Shown piece by piece: positions 25,183 to 35,457 of a stretch of 59,657 nt of DNA (positions within the stretch are counted from its first letter, which is position 1; each line of letters opens with the position of its first letter). The translations under genes and the position numbers were made by a program. This DNA is from an uncultured Burkholderiales bacterium (GTDB lineage Bacteria; Pseudomonadota; Gammaproteobacteria; Burkholderiales; Burkholderiaceae_C). The stretch lies in NCBI GenBank assembly GCA_937871935.1, contig CALMQI010000208.1:1-59657 (forward strand), read 5' to 3'. Under the pieces are notes generated by a model. The model had not been told where the DNA came from and did no database searches. It was given only the letters and a program-made list of their open reading frames with translations.

Positions 25183-26336
25183 CAGTGGAACCCCAATTGC
25201 CGCGCTGCCAGGTCGCGCATCACTTCTTCTGCACCGCCGCCGATGGCGTTGACCTTGACCTCGCGGTAGATGCGCTCGACCTTGACGCCGCGGATGAAGC
25301 CCGCGCCGCCGTGCATCTGCACCGCCTCGCTGGCGCAGTGGGCCATGGTCTGGGTGGCCTGGTTCTTCAGCAGGCAGATCTCGCCGACGGGCGCCTCGCC
25401 CTGTTCGACGCGCCAGGCCAGCAGTTCCAGCAGGGCCTGCGTGGCCTCGATGCGCATGGCCATGTCGGCCAGCTTGTGGCGCGTGACCTGCTGGTCGATG
25501 AGCCGGCCGCCGAACATCTCGCGCTGCTGCGCCCAGGCCAGGGCCTCCTCCAGGCAGACACGGGCAAAGCCGTTGGCCCCGGCGGCCAGGAAAATGCGCT
25601 CGCGGTTGAAGTTGAGCATGATGGCCTTGAAGCCCTGGTTCTCGTTGCCCACCAGGTTGTCCACCGGCACGCGGCATTCGTCGAAGTGCAGGGTGGCGGT
25701 GTCCGAACACAGCCAGCCCATCTTCTCCAACCGCGTCTGGGTGAAGCCGGGTGTGCCCTTGTCCACCAGCAACAGCGACACCCCGCCGGCGCCCGGCCCA
25801 CCGGTGCGCACGGCCACGGTGTAGAAGTCGGCGCGCATGCCCGAGGTGATGAACGTCTTTGAGCCGTTGAGCACGAAGTGGACGCCGTCGCGCCGCGCCG
25901 TGGTCTTGAGGTTGGCCACGTCCGAGCCGCCCGAGGGCTCGGTGATCGCCAGCGCGCTGATCTTCTCGCCGCGCAGCACCGAAGGCAGCACCTTGCGCTT
26001 GATCTCGTTGCACCCGACGTTGACGATCGGCGGGCAGCCGATGGTGTGCGACAACAGGCTGGCCAGCACGCCGCCAGCGCCGCAGCGGGCCAGCTCTTGT
26101 GCCGCGATGATGGTCATGAACAGGTCGCCGTCGTTGCCGCCCCAGGCTTCGGGGAAGCCCAGGCCGAGCAGTCCGATTTCGGCGGCCTTGCGGTACAGCT
26201 CAAGCGGGAAGCTGGCCTGCGCCTCCCAGGCCTCGACGTTGGGCGTGATCTCGCGCGCAACGAAGCGGCGCATGGCGTCGCGGAAGGCCGCGTGCTCGGC
26301 GCTGTAGAAAGGGCTGCTGCTGGCGCTGGTGTTCAC
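25182..26336 (-). CDS. Acyl-CoA dehydrogenase
   Basis: A 384-residue canonical ACAD: GLLGLGFPEAWGGNDGD, ALAITEPSGGSDVANLKT, NGSKTFITSGMRADFYTVAVRTGG, MFGGRLIDQQVTRHKLADMAMRIEA, QMHGGAGFIRGVKVERIYREVKVNAIGGGAEEVM. The last motif contains the usual cofactor and substrate contacts and resembles citronellyl-CoA/isovaleryl-type ACADs (AtuD, LiuA). It comes 21 bp after the carboxylase alpha gene, an arrangement seen in liu and atu clusters. Substrate remains inferred as a branched acyl-CoA. Confidence 0.93.
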   Translation of the reverse strand: MNTSASSSPFYSAEHAAFRDAMRRFVAREITPNVEAWEAQASFPLELYRKAAEIGLLGLGFPEAWGGNDGDLFMTIIAAQELARCGAGGVLASLLSHTIGCPPIVNVGCNEIKRKVLPSVLRGEKISALAITEPSGGSDVANLKTTARRDGVHFVLNGSKTFITSGMRADFYTVAVRTGGPGAGGVSLLLVDKGTPGFTQTRLEKMGWLCSDTATLHFDECRVPVDNLVGNENQGFKAIMLNFNRERIFLAAGANGFARVCLEEALAWAQQREMFGGRLIDQQVTRHKLADMAMRIEATQALLELLAWRVEQGEAPVGEICLLKNQATQTMAHCASEAVQMHGGAGFIRGVKVERIYREVKVNAIGGGAEEVMRDLAARQLGFH

Positions 26337-26357
26337 GGTGGGTTTCGGGTTGGGCGT

Positions 26358-28352
26358 TCAGGACGTCGCGGCGGCTTCGACCAGGGTGGCGATGACGGCG
26401 CGCGTGGCCACCTGGTCGCCGGCGCGCACGGCGACGCGCTCGACCACGCCGTCGCGCCGCGCGACGAGCTGGTGCTCCATCTTCATGGCTTCCAGCACAG
26501 CCAGGCGCTGGCCCTTGGTGACGGCATCGCCCGCCTGCACCAGCACCGCCAGCACGCGCCCGTTCATCGGCGCGCTGATCGTCGACTCGGCCGCCTGCTC
26601 GCTGCCGCGCGGCGGCGCGTAGGTCACGTCGTCGACGCTGGCGACGCAGCCGTCCAGCGCCAGGTGCAGGCTGCCGCCGGCCGCCACCGCGGTGACGCGG
26701 GTGTGCACGCCGTCGATCGACAGCGGCCGGTCGGCGCCGTCGGCAGGCCCGAGTTCGATGTCGTGCGCAACGCCGCCGTCGAGCTCGACGTGCAGGCGCC
26801 CCGGCCCGCGCACGGTCACGTGTACGGCATGCCGGCGCTCGTCCTCGGCCAGATCCATGGGCCAGCGCGCCGGCCCGTTGGAGCGCCAGCCGGCCTGCGC
26901 GCCACGGTAGGCGCTGGCGTCGAAGCACAGCGCGGCGGCAACGGCCACCACGCGCGTGCCGGGCGCCTTGGCCTGCAACTGCGCGGGCCCGAAGTGCTGG
27001 CCGATGAAGGCCGTGGTGGCGGCGCCGGCGGCGAACACTTCATGCTCGGCGGCCGCCGTCAGGAAGCCCAGGTTGGTCGGCAGCCCCAGCACACGGGTGG
27101 CGCGCAACGCGCCCAGCAGGCGGCGGCGGGCCTCGTCGCGCGTGGCGCCGTGGGCGATGACCTTGGCGATCATCGGGTCGTAGTAGGGGCTGATGGTCTG
27201 GCCGCTGGCCAGGCCGTGGTCGACGCGGATGCCGGGGCCGGCGGGTGGCCGCCACAGCGCCACATCGCCGCTTTGCGGCAGGAAGTCGGCCTGCGGGTCC
27301 TCGGCGTACAGGCGCACCTCGATGGCATGGCCCTGCAGCCGCACTTGGTCCTGCGTCAGCGGCAGCGCTTCGCCGCGCGCCACGGCCAACTGCCAGGCCA
27401 CCAGGTCCTGGCCGGTGATGCATTCGGTGACCGGGTGCTCGACCTGCAGCCGCGTGTTCATCTCCAGAAAATAGAAGCGGCCTTCGCGGTCGAGCAGGAA
27501 TTCGACCGTGCCGGCGCCGACGTACTGCACCGCCTTGGCCGCCGCCACCGCCGCCGCGCCCATGCGCGCACGCAAGGCAGCATCGACGGCGGGCGAGGGC
27601 GCTTCCTCGAACACCTTCTGGTGCCGGCGCTGGATGGAGCAGTCGCGCTCGCCGAGGTGGATGACGTTGCCGTGCCGGTCGGCGAACACCTGCACTTCGA
27701 CGTGCCGCGGTTCGACCACCGCGCGTTCCAGGATCAGCTCGTCCGAGCCGAAGGCGTTGGCGGCCTCGGACCGCGCCGTGGCCAGCGCCGCGGGCAGCTC
27801 GGCCAAGTCGGTCACCAGGCGCATGCCGCGCCCGCCGCCGCCGGCCGCGGCCTTGACCATGACCGGCGCGCCGATCTCGCGCGCCTGGGCGAGCAGCGTC
27901 TTGTCGGACTGGTCGGCGCCCTGGTAGCCGGGCACGCAGGGCACGCCGGCAGCCAACATCAGGCGCTTGGCAGCGGCCTTGTTGCCCATCTGCTCGATGG
28001 CGTGCGGGTCGGGGCCGATGAACACCAGGCCGGCGGCCTGCACCGCACGCGCAAACGCGGCGTTCTCCGACAGGAAGCCGTACCCGGGGTGGATCGCATC
28101 GGCGCCGCTGGCGGCGGCAGCGCAAAGCACGGCTTCGATGCTGAGGTAGCTGTCGCGCACCGGCGGCGGGCCGATGCACAGCGCCTGGTCGGCCTGCTGC
28201 ACGTGCAGCGCGCCGGCGTCGGCCTCGCTGTACACGGCCACCGTCCGGTAGCCTTCGGCGCGCGCGGTGCGGATGACGCGGCAGGCGATCTCGCCGCGGT
28301 TGGCGACAAGCACCGTGCTGAAGGTGGTGCGGCTCATGGTCGTGCGGCTCAT
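26358..28352 (-). CDS. Acyl-CoA carboxylase, biotin-containing alpha subunit
   Basis: A 664-residue biotin carboxylase/biotin-carrier subunit of the MCC/PCC/geranyl-CoA carboxylase type. The biotin carboxylase domain begins FSTVLVANRGEIACRVIRTA and includes the ATP-grasp loop KAAAGGGGRGMRLV and HLGERDCSIQRRHQKVFEEAP. The C-terminal biotinyl domain has the acceptor lysine in LEAMKMEHQ. Start at ATG 28352, 7 bp after the beta-subunit stop; 28337 is an alternative. It fixes bicarbonate onto a branched enoyl-CoA. Whether that is methylcrotonyl-, geranyl- or another acyl-CoA cannot be decided by eye. BioB at 47090 would supply its biotin. Confidence 0.93.
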   Translation of the reverse strand: MSRTTMSRTTFSTVLVANRGEIACRVIRTARAEGYRTVAVYSEADAGALHVQQADQALCIGPPPVRDSYLSIEAVLCAAAASGADAIHPGYGFLSENAAFARAVQAAGLVFIGPDPHAIEQMGNKAAAKRLMLAAGVPCVPGYQGADQSDKTLLAQAREIGAPVMVKAAAGGGGRGMRLVTDLAELPAALATARSEAANAFGSDELILERAVVEPRHVEVQVFADRHGNVIHLGERDCSIQRRHQKVFEEAPSPAVDAALRARMGAAAVAAAKAVQYVGAGTVEFLLDREGRFYFLEMNTRLQVEHPVTECITGQDLVAWQLAVARGEALPLTQDQVRLQGHAIEVRLYAEDPQADFLPQSGDVALWRPPAGPGIRVDHGLASGQTISPYYDPMIAKVIAHGATRDEARRRLLGALRATRVLGLPTNLGFLTAAAEHEVFAAGAATTAFIGQHFGPAQLQAKAPGTRVVAVAAALCFDASAYRGAQAGWRSNGPARWPMDLAEDERRHAVHVTVRGPGRLHVELDGGVAHDIELGPADGADRPLSIDGVHTRVTAVAAGGSLHLALDGCVASVDDVTYAPPRGSEQAAESTISAPMNGRVLAVLVQAGDAVTKGQRLAVLEAMKMEHQLVARRDGVVERVAVRAGDQVATRAVIATLVEAAATS

Positions 28353-28359
28353 CACCGGG

Positions 28360-29979
<1,620 letters not shown>

Positions 29980-30086
29980 GGGTCGCGATGGTGCGTTCGA
30001 TGCGGATGGAAGGACCGAAACGCAGGCTGGAGTCCGCTTGAGCGGACGAAGCGTCACCGCCCCCGACTGGCCAGACAACCGTTGAC

Positions 30087-30100
30087 CTAACAACCGTTAG
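30087..30100. promoter_or_regulatory. Palindromic operator site c (CTAAC-AACC-GTTAG)
   Basis: A 14-bp site with perfect half-sites CTAAC/GTTAG, placed between the carboxylase operon (start 29979) and the 3' end of the CoA-transferase operon. It is the cleanest member, with site e at 39106, of the five-site family, and would control the 12-gene unit down to 15170. Confidence 0.7.
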
Positions 30101-30187
30101 AAAGACCAATGGTACAGGAAAGCCGCGCCGCCGTCACAGAGCCTGGACCATGCGCGCCGCGCGTCCTGGCCCCCGCTCCGGCCGGGC

Positions 30188-31003
30188 TCAGCGCGTGATC
30201 CGCAGCTCCTTCAACAACCCGTCCGGATCGACGATCTGGCGCAGCACGGCCAGTTCCTGCGCCGTCGGCGCTTCGGTTTCGGCGACCGTGGCCGGAACCC
30301 CGACCTCGAAGCCGGTTGCCGCCTGCACGTCGGCCACGGTGACGCCGGGGTGCAGCGAGTGGATGCGCATGAAGCCGCTCTCGGGCGCGAAGTCGAACAC
30401 GCCCAGCGGCGAAAACACGCGCTTGGGCGGCATGCACAGCGACTGCACGTACTTGGCGCGGTCGGCGGTGTGGCCGGGCGAGCTGATGAAGTCGACCTCG
30501 TCGACGAAGATCTTGCGGTTGTGGTGCATCGTGAAGAAGTACAGCACCCCGAACGACACGCCGAAGCACAGCCCCACCGTGCCCACGCCGCGCACCTTTG
30601 GCGCGGCGTAGTCGCCGACGCAGACCATGTTGCTGCTGCCGCGCTTGTCGATCTGGATGCCGCCGATGACGGCGACGATCTGCTCGTTGCCGCGGTTGTG
30701 GCGCCACATCTCGATGTCGACGATGTCTTCCATGTCCATCACGTACTCGGCGCCGCGGATCACGCGGTGGTCCGAGGTCGAGGTCTGCAGCTTCGAGCTG
30801 GAATTGATGGCGCCGCCGCCGCCGGCCAGCCACCACAGGTTGGGGGCGTAGAGGATGCGCGCGAGCTTGATGCCGGCCGCGGGCAGCTGCGAATAGGCAC
30901 CCACCGCGGCCCAGTCGCCGTCGTGCCCCTTCATCTGGCGCGCGATGGCCACCGCCATCAGTTCGCCGACCGAATAGTCCTGTGCTGTCTTGATGTTCGA
31001 CAT
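30188..31003 (-). CDS. Family I CoA-transferase-like protein, beta subunit (IpdB/GctB-like)
   Basis: A 271-residue subunit of the glutaconate/3-oxoacid CoA-transferase fold. Seen: YSVGELMAVAIARQMK, LPAAGIKLARILYAPNLWWLAGGGG, VIGGIQIDKRGSSNMVCVGDYAAPKVRG and SPGHTADRAKYVQ. I see no SENG motif carrying the catalytic glutamate of standard transferases. IpdAB, the ring-opening hydrolase of steroid C/D-ring degradation, also departs from that motif. A GGAG sits just before the ATG at 31003. Last gene of a four-gene unit, 9 bp after the alpha subunit. Confidence 0.85.
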   Translation of the reverse strand: MSNIKTAQDYSVGELMAVAIARQMKGHDGDWAAVGAYSQLPAAGIKLARILYAPNLWWLAGGGGAINSSSKLQTSTSDHRVIRGAEYVMDMEDIVDIEMWRHNRGNEQIVAVIGGIQIDKRGSSNMVCVGDYAAPKVRGVGTVGLCFGVSFGVLYFFTMHHNRKIFVDEVDFISSPGHTADRAKYVQSLCMPPKRVFSPLGVFDFAPESGFMRIHSLHPGVTVADVQAATGFEVGVPATVAETEAPTAQELAVLRQIVDPDGLLKELRITR

Positions 31004-31012
31004 GGCGGCTCC

Positions 31013-31900
31013 TCAGATCGATTCACGCAGGTTCAGCAGGCGCTCGATGCCGAACTTCTCGAGGTACGCGAAGTGGTCGGCGGGGCCGAACACATAGTCG
31101 CGCAGGTAGGCATCGATGTCGCCGTCGCGGTAGGCGATCAGCGCCGGCTCGTCGTGGTTGTAGACGCCATGGCACGACAGCGGGTGCGAGCCGTACGGCA
31201 CCTTGACCACCATGTCGATGTAGTGGCCCGGAATGCTGGTGCGCTTGGGGTCGGCCTGGATGCTCTCCAGCGTGACGATCTCTTCGGTCGTGACGATGGT
31301 GCGGCGCGAGGCCTTGGCGATCAGCGCGTCGCCGACCACCGAGCCGAGGTGCACGACGTTGCCGAAAGGGTCGCACTTGGCGGCATGGATGATCGCCACG
31401 TCGGGCGCGATCGCCGGCGAGACGATGATCTCGCGCCCGGTGTAGGGGTCGGTGGTGCGCTGGTAGGTGGGTTCGCGCTTCGGGTTGTCGCGCGCTTCGT
31501 GGCCGGGCGGATAGGGCACGAAGGGCAGGCCCAGCGCGCCGGCCTTCAGGCCCAGCACGTAGTAGATCTCGTCGCCGTCGATGACCTTGATGCGCTTTTC
31601 CTCCACCGCCTTGCGGTAGCGCGGCGCCATGCCCAGGTGCTCCAGGCCGACGTAGCACACGGTCAGCGTGTCGACGCAGCCGGCACCCACCAGCAGGTCG
31701 GCCGGCATGCCGGCGCTGACGTTGGCGATCAGCTTCAGGCCCTTGGTGCCGCGGCGCACGATCTCGCGGATCAGCGCCATCGGCCCGTTGTGCGAGTGGA
31801 TGCCGCCGAATGCCAGCGTGCTGCCGTCGGTGATGAGTGCGGCGGCCTGCGCCAGCGTGCCGAGCTTGGGGGTGCGCTGCGGGGTGTCGATGACTTCCAT
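31013..31900 (-). CDS. Family I CoA-transferase-like protein, alpha subunit (IpdA/GctA-like)
   Basis: A 295-residue alpha subunit of the same fold: LITDGSTLAFGGIHSHNGPMALIREIVRRGTKGLKLIANVSAGMPADLLVGAG, then YYVLGLKAGALGLPFVP, then IAPDVAIIHAAKCDPFGNV and RRTIVTTEEIV. It forms an alpha/beta complex with the product of the next gene. The gene immediately upstream encodes a nitronate-monooxygenase-family flavoprotein, the same trio order as ipdA-ipdB-ipdC of actinobacteria. Function could be CoA transfer between acids or hydrolytic ring opening of a CoA-linked alicyclic ketone. Confidence 0.87.
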   Translation of the reverse strand: MEVIDTPQRTPKLGTLAQAAALITDGSTLAFGGIHSHNGPMALIREIVRRGTKGLKLIANVSAGMPADLLVGAGCVDTLTVCYVGLEHLGMAPRYRKAVEEKRIKVIDGDEIYYVLGLKAGALGLPFVPYPPGHEARDNPKREPTYQRTTDPYTGREIIVSPAIAPDVAIIHAAKCDPFGNVVHLGSVVGDALIAKASRRTIVTTEEIVTLESIQADPKRTSIPGHYIDMVVKVPYGSHPLSCHGVYNHDEPALIAYRDGDIDAYLRDYVFGPADHFAYLEKFGIERLLNLRESI

Positions 31901-31926
31901 GGTCTTGGTCTTTCGTCGGTCGGAGT

Positions 31927-33072
31927 TCAGTTGAAGCTGACGCGCGCGGGCAGCTCGCGTTGCAGGATGTCCCGCGCCTGGTCGATCATTCGCGTCACGA
32001 TCTCGTGCGCCGGCAGCACGCTGGCTATGCGCGCCACGCCCTGGCCGCAGAAGATGCCCGATTCAAGGTGGCGCCCGACGCTTGCCGCGCCCAGCGCCAT
32101 CGGCGTGGTCAGCAGCGCCTGATCGGGCATCGGCAGCGCCGCCAGGCCCGAGGCGTCCCAGGCGGTGTCCCACTCGCTGCGCAGGTGGCGGCAGGTCTTG
32201 CCGGTGTACCACTTGCTGCGCACCGTGGCGTCGTCGCCGGCGTCGACGATGCGCTGCTTGTACCAGTCGGGCGCGCTGCATTCGCGGCTGGCGATGAAGC
32301 GCGAGCCGACCCAGACGCCGATTGCGCCCAGCGCAAGCGCGGCGGCCAGGCCGCGGCCGTCGACGATGCCGCCGCCGGCCACCACCGGCACCGGCGCCAC
32401 GCGCTCGACGACATGCGGCACCAGCACCATGCCGTCGACATCGCCGCTGTGGCCGCCGGCGGCGGTGCCGGTGCAGATGACGGCGTCGATGCCGCCGCGC
32501 GCGACGTTGACCGCGTCCTTCACCTTGCCGACCAGGCTCATCACCTTGATGCCGAGCGCGTGCGCCTCGGCGACCATGAATGCCGGGTTGCCCAGCGCCG
32601 AGACGAACAGCGCCGGCCGCGCCTGCAGGATGGCCTTGACCTGTTCGCGGCTGAAGGTCTCGCCGAGCTTGAACGAGGCGACCGAACTCATGCCCGGCGT
32701 GGCGCGCGCGGCGTCGTCGTCGAAGGGGATGCCACGCTCCTGCAGGAAGCGCTCGCGCAAGGCCAGGTGCTGCGGCGGAAAGTGGGCCTTGGCAGCGGCG
32801 GCGCGGAAGTCGTGGCCGTAGGTTTCCACGCGCGCCGGCAGGCCGATGTCCATGCCGAAGGGCTTGCCGGTGAGCTTGCGGGTCTCCGCGGCGAGCGCGA
32901 TGATTTCCTCGGGGTCCTTGTCGGCGCAGGCGAGCACGCCGATGCCGCCGGCCTCAGAGACCGCGGCGACGAGCTTCGGGTCTGAAATGTCCGGCGCCAT
33001 CGCCGCGAGCATGACCGGGAAGTCGATGCCCAGCATGTCACACAGGGTGGTGCGGAAACGGGTCGTGGCCAT
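31927..33072 (-). CDS. Nitronate monooxygenase-family flavoprotein (possible IpdC-like reductase)
   Basis: A 381-residue FMN TIM-barrel protein of the 2-nitropropane-dioxygenase/NMO family starting MATTRFRTTLCDMLGIDFPVML (ATG 33072). Seen: GIGVLACADKDPEEI, GVICTGTAAGGHSG-type phosphate-binding region (AVICTGTAAGGHSGDV), VVAGGGIVDGRGLAAALALGAIGVWVGSRF. The family name covers enzymes with other roles: IpdC in steroid degraders is a CoA-thioester reductase/dehydrogenase found beside IpdAB. Its position between an ACAD and the CoA-transferase subunits points to a CoA-thioester substrate rather than nitroalkanes. Confidence 0.88.
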   Translation of the reverse strand: MATTRFRTTLCDMLGIDFPVMLAAMAPDISDPKLVAAVSEAGGIGVLACADKDPEEIIALAAETRKLTGKPFGMDIGLPARVETYGHDFRAAAAKAHFPPQHLALRERFLQERGIPFDDDAARATPGMSSVASFKLGETFSREQVKAILQARPALFVSALGNPAFMVAEAHALGIKVMSLVGKVKDAVNVARGGIDAVICTGTAAGGHSGDVDGMVLVPHVVERVAPVPVVAGGGIVDGRGLAAALALGAIGVWVGSRFIASRECSAPDWYKQRIVDAGDDATVRSKWYTGKTCRHLRSEWDTAWDASGLAALPMPDQALLTTPMALGAASVGRHLESGIFCGQGVARIASVLPAHEIVTRMIDQARDILQRELPARVSFN

Positions 33073-33110
33073 GCGGGTGCTCCGGTGTCGGTGGGCTGCG
33101 GCGGCCGCCT

Positions 33111-34262
33111 TCAGCGGCGCGGGTACAGCCCGAGGTTCTTGCTGATGATCTTCAGCATGATCTCGTCGGCACCGCCGCCGATCGAGCACAGCCGGCCGTC
33201 GCGGTAGAAGCGCGACACCGGCGTCTCGTTGACGAAGCCCATGCCGCCATAGAACTGCAGGCAGCTGTCGGCTACCTCGCGCTGCAGGCGCCCGACCTTG
33301 AGCTTGGCCATCGAGGCCAGCGTGGTCACGTCCTGGCCGCCGATGTAGAGCTCGGCCGCGCGGTAGACCAGCGCGCGCAGGGCCTCGATCTCGGTCTGCA
33401 GTTCGGCGAGCCTGAAGTGCAGGTACTGGTTGTCGAGCAGCGGTGCGCCGAAGGCCGGGCGCGCGCCGGTGTAGGCCGCGCAGTCGCGGATCGTGCGCTC
33501 CATCAGCATCAGCGAGGCCGCGCCGGCCCACAAGCGCTCTTCCTGGAACTGCTGCATCTGGTATTCGAAGCCGCGGCCCTCGTCGCCGATGCGAAAGCGC
33601 TGCGGGATGCGCACCTCGTCGAAATACAGCGGCGCCGTGTCGGAGCTGCGCATGCCCAGCTTGTCCAGGCGCTTGCCGCGTGTCACGCCGGGCGTGTCCA
33701 GTGGCACGCACAGCAGGCTCTTGTTGCGGTGCGCCGGGCCGTCGCCCAGGTTCACCAGCAGGCAGACCCAGTCGGCCTGGGTGGCGTTGGTGATCCACAT
33801 CTTCGAACCGTTGACGATGTAGTCGCCACCGTCGCGCCGCGCCGTGGTGGTGATGGCCGCGACGTCGCTGCCGGCGTGTGGCTCCGAGACGCCGATCGCC
33901 GCCACCCAGTCGCCGGCGATCGACGGTGCGAGGAACTCGCGCCGCAGCGCGTCGGAGCCGAAGCGCGCCAGCGCCGGCGTGGCCATGTCGGTCTGGCAGC
34001 CGATCGACAGCGGCACGCCCATGCAGTGGGCGTGGCCAAGGGCCTCGGCCATCATCAGCTCGTAGCTGTAGTCCAGGCCCTGGCCGCCGAATTCGGTGGG
34101 CTTGTGGATGCCCAGCAGGCCGAGCGCGCCGAGCTTCTTGAAGACCTCGTGCGCCGGGTAGATGCCCGCGGCCTCCCACTCGTCGACGCGCGGGTTGATC
34201 TCGGCCTCGACGAAGCGCAGCACCGTGCTGCGCAACTGGTCGTGCTCGGTGGTGATGAACAT
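33111..34262 (-). CDS. Acyl-CoA dehydrogenase
   Basis: A 383-residue ACAD: GLLGIHKPTEFGGQGLDYSYELMMAEALG, AAIGVSEPHAGSDVAAITTTARR, NGSKMWITNATQADWVCLLVN, KLGMRSSDTAPLYFDEVRIP, FGAPLLDNQYLHFRLAELQTEIEALRALVYRA and FYGGMGFVNETPVSRFYRDGRLCSIGGGADEIM. The late motif resembles citronellyl-CoA dehydrogenase (AtuD) types. First gene of the four-gene minus unit, divergent from the TetR gene at 34531. The shared intergenic region contains a perfect 16-bp palindrome. Confidence 0.93.
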   Translation of the reverse strand: MFITTEHDQLRSTVLRFVEAEINPRVDEWEAAGIYPAHEVFKKLGALGLLGIHKPTEFGGQGLDYSYELMMAEALGHAHCMGVPLSIGCQTDMATPALARFGSDALRREFLAPSIAGDWVAAIGVSEPHAGSDVAAITTTARRDGGDYIVNGSKMWITNATQADWVCLLVNLGDGPAHRNKSLLCVPLDTPGVTRGKRLDKLGMRSSDTAPLYFDEVRIPQRFRIGDEGRGFEYQMQQFQEERLWAGAASLMLMERTIRDCAAYTGARPAFGAPLLDNQYLHFRLAELQTEIEALRALVYRAAELYIGGQDVTTLASMAKLKVGRLQREVADSCLQFYGGMGFVNETPVSRFYRDGRLCSIGGGADEIMLKIISKNLGLYPRR

Positions 34263-34352
34263 GGTGCAGCTCCCGGGGTTCGGCAGAGCCGTTCAGGGGT
34301 GAAAGACGGCAATGCCAGCGCGACGCTCTTGGCAATGGCCTTGGGTCCTAAT

Positions 34353-34368
34353 CTACCGAACGGTTAAC
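34353..34368. promoter_or_regulatory. Partial palindrome, variant operator site d (CTACCGAACGGTTAAC)
   Basis: This 16-bp segment has a CCGAACGG core with two-fold symmetry apart from its central AA. Its first nine bases, CTACCGAAC, are also read on the minus strand of operator site f (41641). It lies in the divergent promoter region of the ACAD (34262) and TetR (34531) genes. It does not fit the CTAAC-N4-GTTNG spacing, so I keep it apart from the main family. Confidence 0.4.
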
Positions 34369-34371
34369 AGT

Positions 34372-34387
34372 TTGTCCATATGGACAA
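34372..34387. promoter_or_regulatory. Perfect 16-bp palindrome TTGTCCATATGGACAA
   Basis: A perfect inverted repeat in the gap between divergent genes at 34262 and 34531. Length, symmetry and location are typical of a TetR operator, most simply that of the TetR protein encoded at 34531, controlling itself and the four-gene unit on the other strand. Confidence 0.7.
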
Positions 34388-34461
34388 TTCCCTGATCGCC
34401 TGTTAGAAATGGGCGCCTGCCGGGCGCGCACCAGGCGCGCCGCGCCGCAGCGGCCGGCGCC

Positions 34462-34484
34462 GGGCGGGGCAGGGCGGGGCAGGG
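34462..34484 (+). repeat. G-rich tandem repeat (two GGGGCAGGGC-type units), possible G-quadruplex
   Basis: Five runs of three or four G separated by one or two bases lie in the leader of the tetR gene, about 45 bp before its ATG. The spacing satisfies the canonical intramolecular G-quadruplex pattern on the plus strand. It may simply be a slippage-generated tandem repeat. Confidence 0.45.
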
Positions 34485-34530
34485 CGTTTTGTGAAGCAGG
34501 CAGGGGGCGTGATGGCAGTTCGGGGTCGGA

Positions 34531-35298
34531 ATGGCAAGCAAGGCAGGTGATCCGGGCGTCTGGAAGTCGGCGCTGCCCGGCCTGGAGCAGCGCCGCCAGA
34601 TCAAGCTCGACGTGCTGGTGCGCGAAGCTGCGCATGCCTTCGGCCGTGCCGGCTACCACGGCACCTCGCTGGACGCGATCGCGCGCAACCTGGGCCTGAC
34701 CAAGGCGGCGCTGTACTACTACGTCAAGGACAAGCGCGAACTGCTCTACCGCTGCCACGAACTGGCGATGACGGTCTCGCTGGAGGGGCTGGCGCTGGGT
34801 GCGCGCAGCGGGCGCAACGGGCGCGAAAAGGCGGTGCTGGCGCTGCGCCACTACCTGCTGTGGCTGATCGGCGACCACGGCTCGGCGGTGGTGCTGCTCG
34901 AAGAAGGCGCGATGCGCCCCGCGGACCGCGCCCGGATCGTGAAGCAGCGCGACGAGTTCGAGCGTGGCCTGCGCGCCCTGGTCGAGGAAGGCATCGCCGA
35001 CGGCAGCGTCGTCGCCTGCTCGCCCAAGCTGGTGATCTTCGCCGCCATGGGCATGGCGAACTGGGTGCAGAAGTGGTTCGACCCCGGCCAGGCCTGGACC
35101 GGCGCGCAGGTCGCGGTCGCGATCACCGAGATGCTCGATCGCGCGCTGTCCTCGACCCCGGCTGCGGCCCTGACGCGCGACCCCGGCACATTGCCTGCCG
35201 ACACGCCCGCTCCGATGGCGATTGCCGACCCGCCCGTTGCGCCACGGGTGCGTGCGGCGAGGGCCGGCAAGAACCCCAAACCTGATCGCCCCTTCTGA
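34531..35298 (+). CDS. TetR-family transcriptional regulator
   Basis: A 255-residue TetR protein. The HTH is near residues 25-72: KLDVLVREAAHAFGRAGYHGTSLDAIARNLGLTKAALYYYVKDKRELLYR. The C-terminal ligand domain follows, ending in a Pro/Ala-rich tail. The last codons run into an inserted MITE-like element that supplies the present stop. Removing that element would extend the protein by a few residues and make it overlap the next gene by ATGA. Probable target: the palindrome at 34372. Ligand probably an acyl-CoA of the divergent pathway (inference). Confidence 0.9.
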   Translation: MASKAGDPGVWKSALPGLEQRRQIKLDVLVREAAHAFGRAGYHGTSLDAIARNLGLTKAALYYYVKDKRELLYRCHELAMTVSLEGLALGARSGRNGREKAVLALRHYLLWLIGDHGSAVVLLEEGAMRPADRARIVKQRDEFERGLRALVEEGIADGSVVACSPKLVIFAAMGMANWVQKWFDPGQAWTGAQVAVAITEMLDRALSSTPAAALTRDPGTLPADTPAPMAIADPPVAPRVRAARAGKNPKPDRPF

Positions 35299-35457
35299 TT
35301 CGAAAGGAGCCTAAGCCTACGCATCCAGACCACATCCGACCGACCCCAAAGAGCCGAGACAGGGTCCCCAGACCCGGGTAGTTCCGTAGCCCGTTGGCCG
35401 AAGTGACCGCCGTGACCAGCCTTCGAGGAGCTAGGCTTAGTTTCCTTACGAATCAGG
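35294..35457. mobile_element. MITE-like element, 164 bp, with 26-bp imperfect terminal inverted repeats
   Basis: The left end (35294-35319) starts TCTGATTCGAAAGGAG. The right end (35432-35457), read on the minus strand, starts CCTGATTCGTAAGGAA. The two ends match at 22 of 26 positions, and both include CTAAGCCTA. The 8-bp TCGCCCCT occurs immediately on both sides (35286-35293 and 35458-35465), as expected for a target duplication. There is no coding capacity inside. Joining the flanks rebuilds an uninterrupted tetR frame that ends on the start codon of the next gene. No other copy was noticed in the window. The parent IS family was not identified. Confidence 0.72.
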
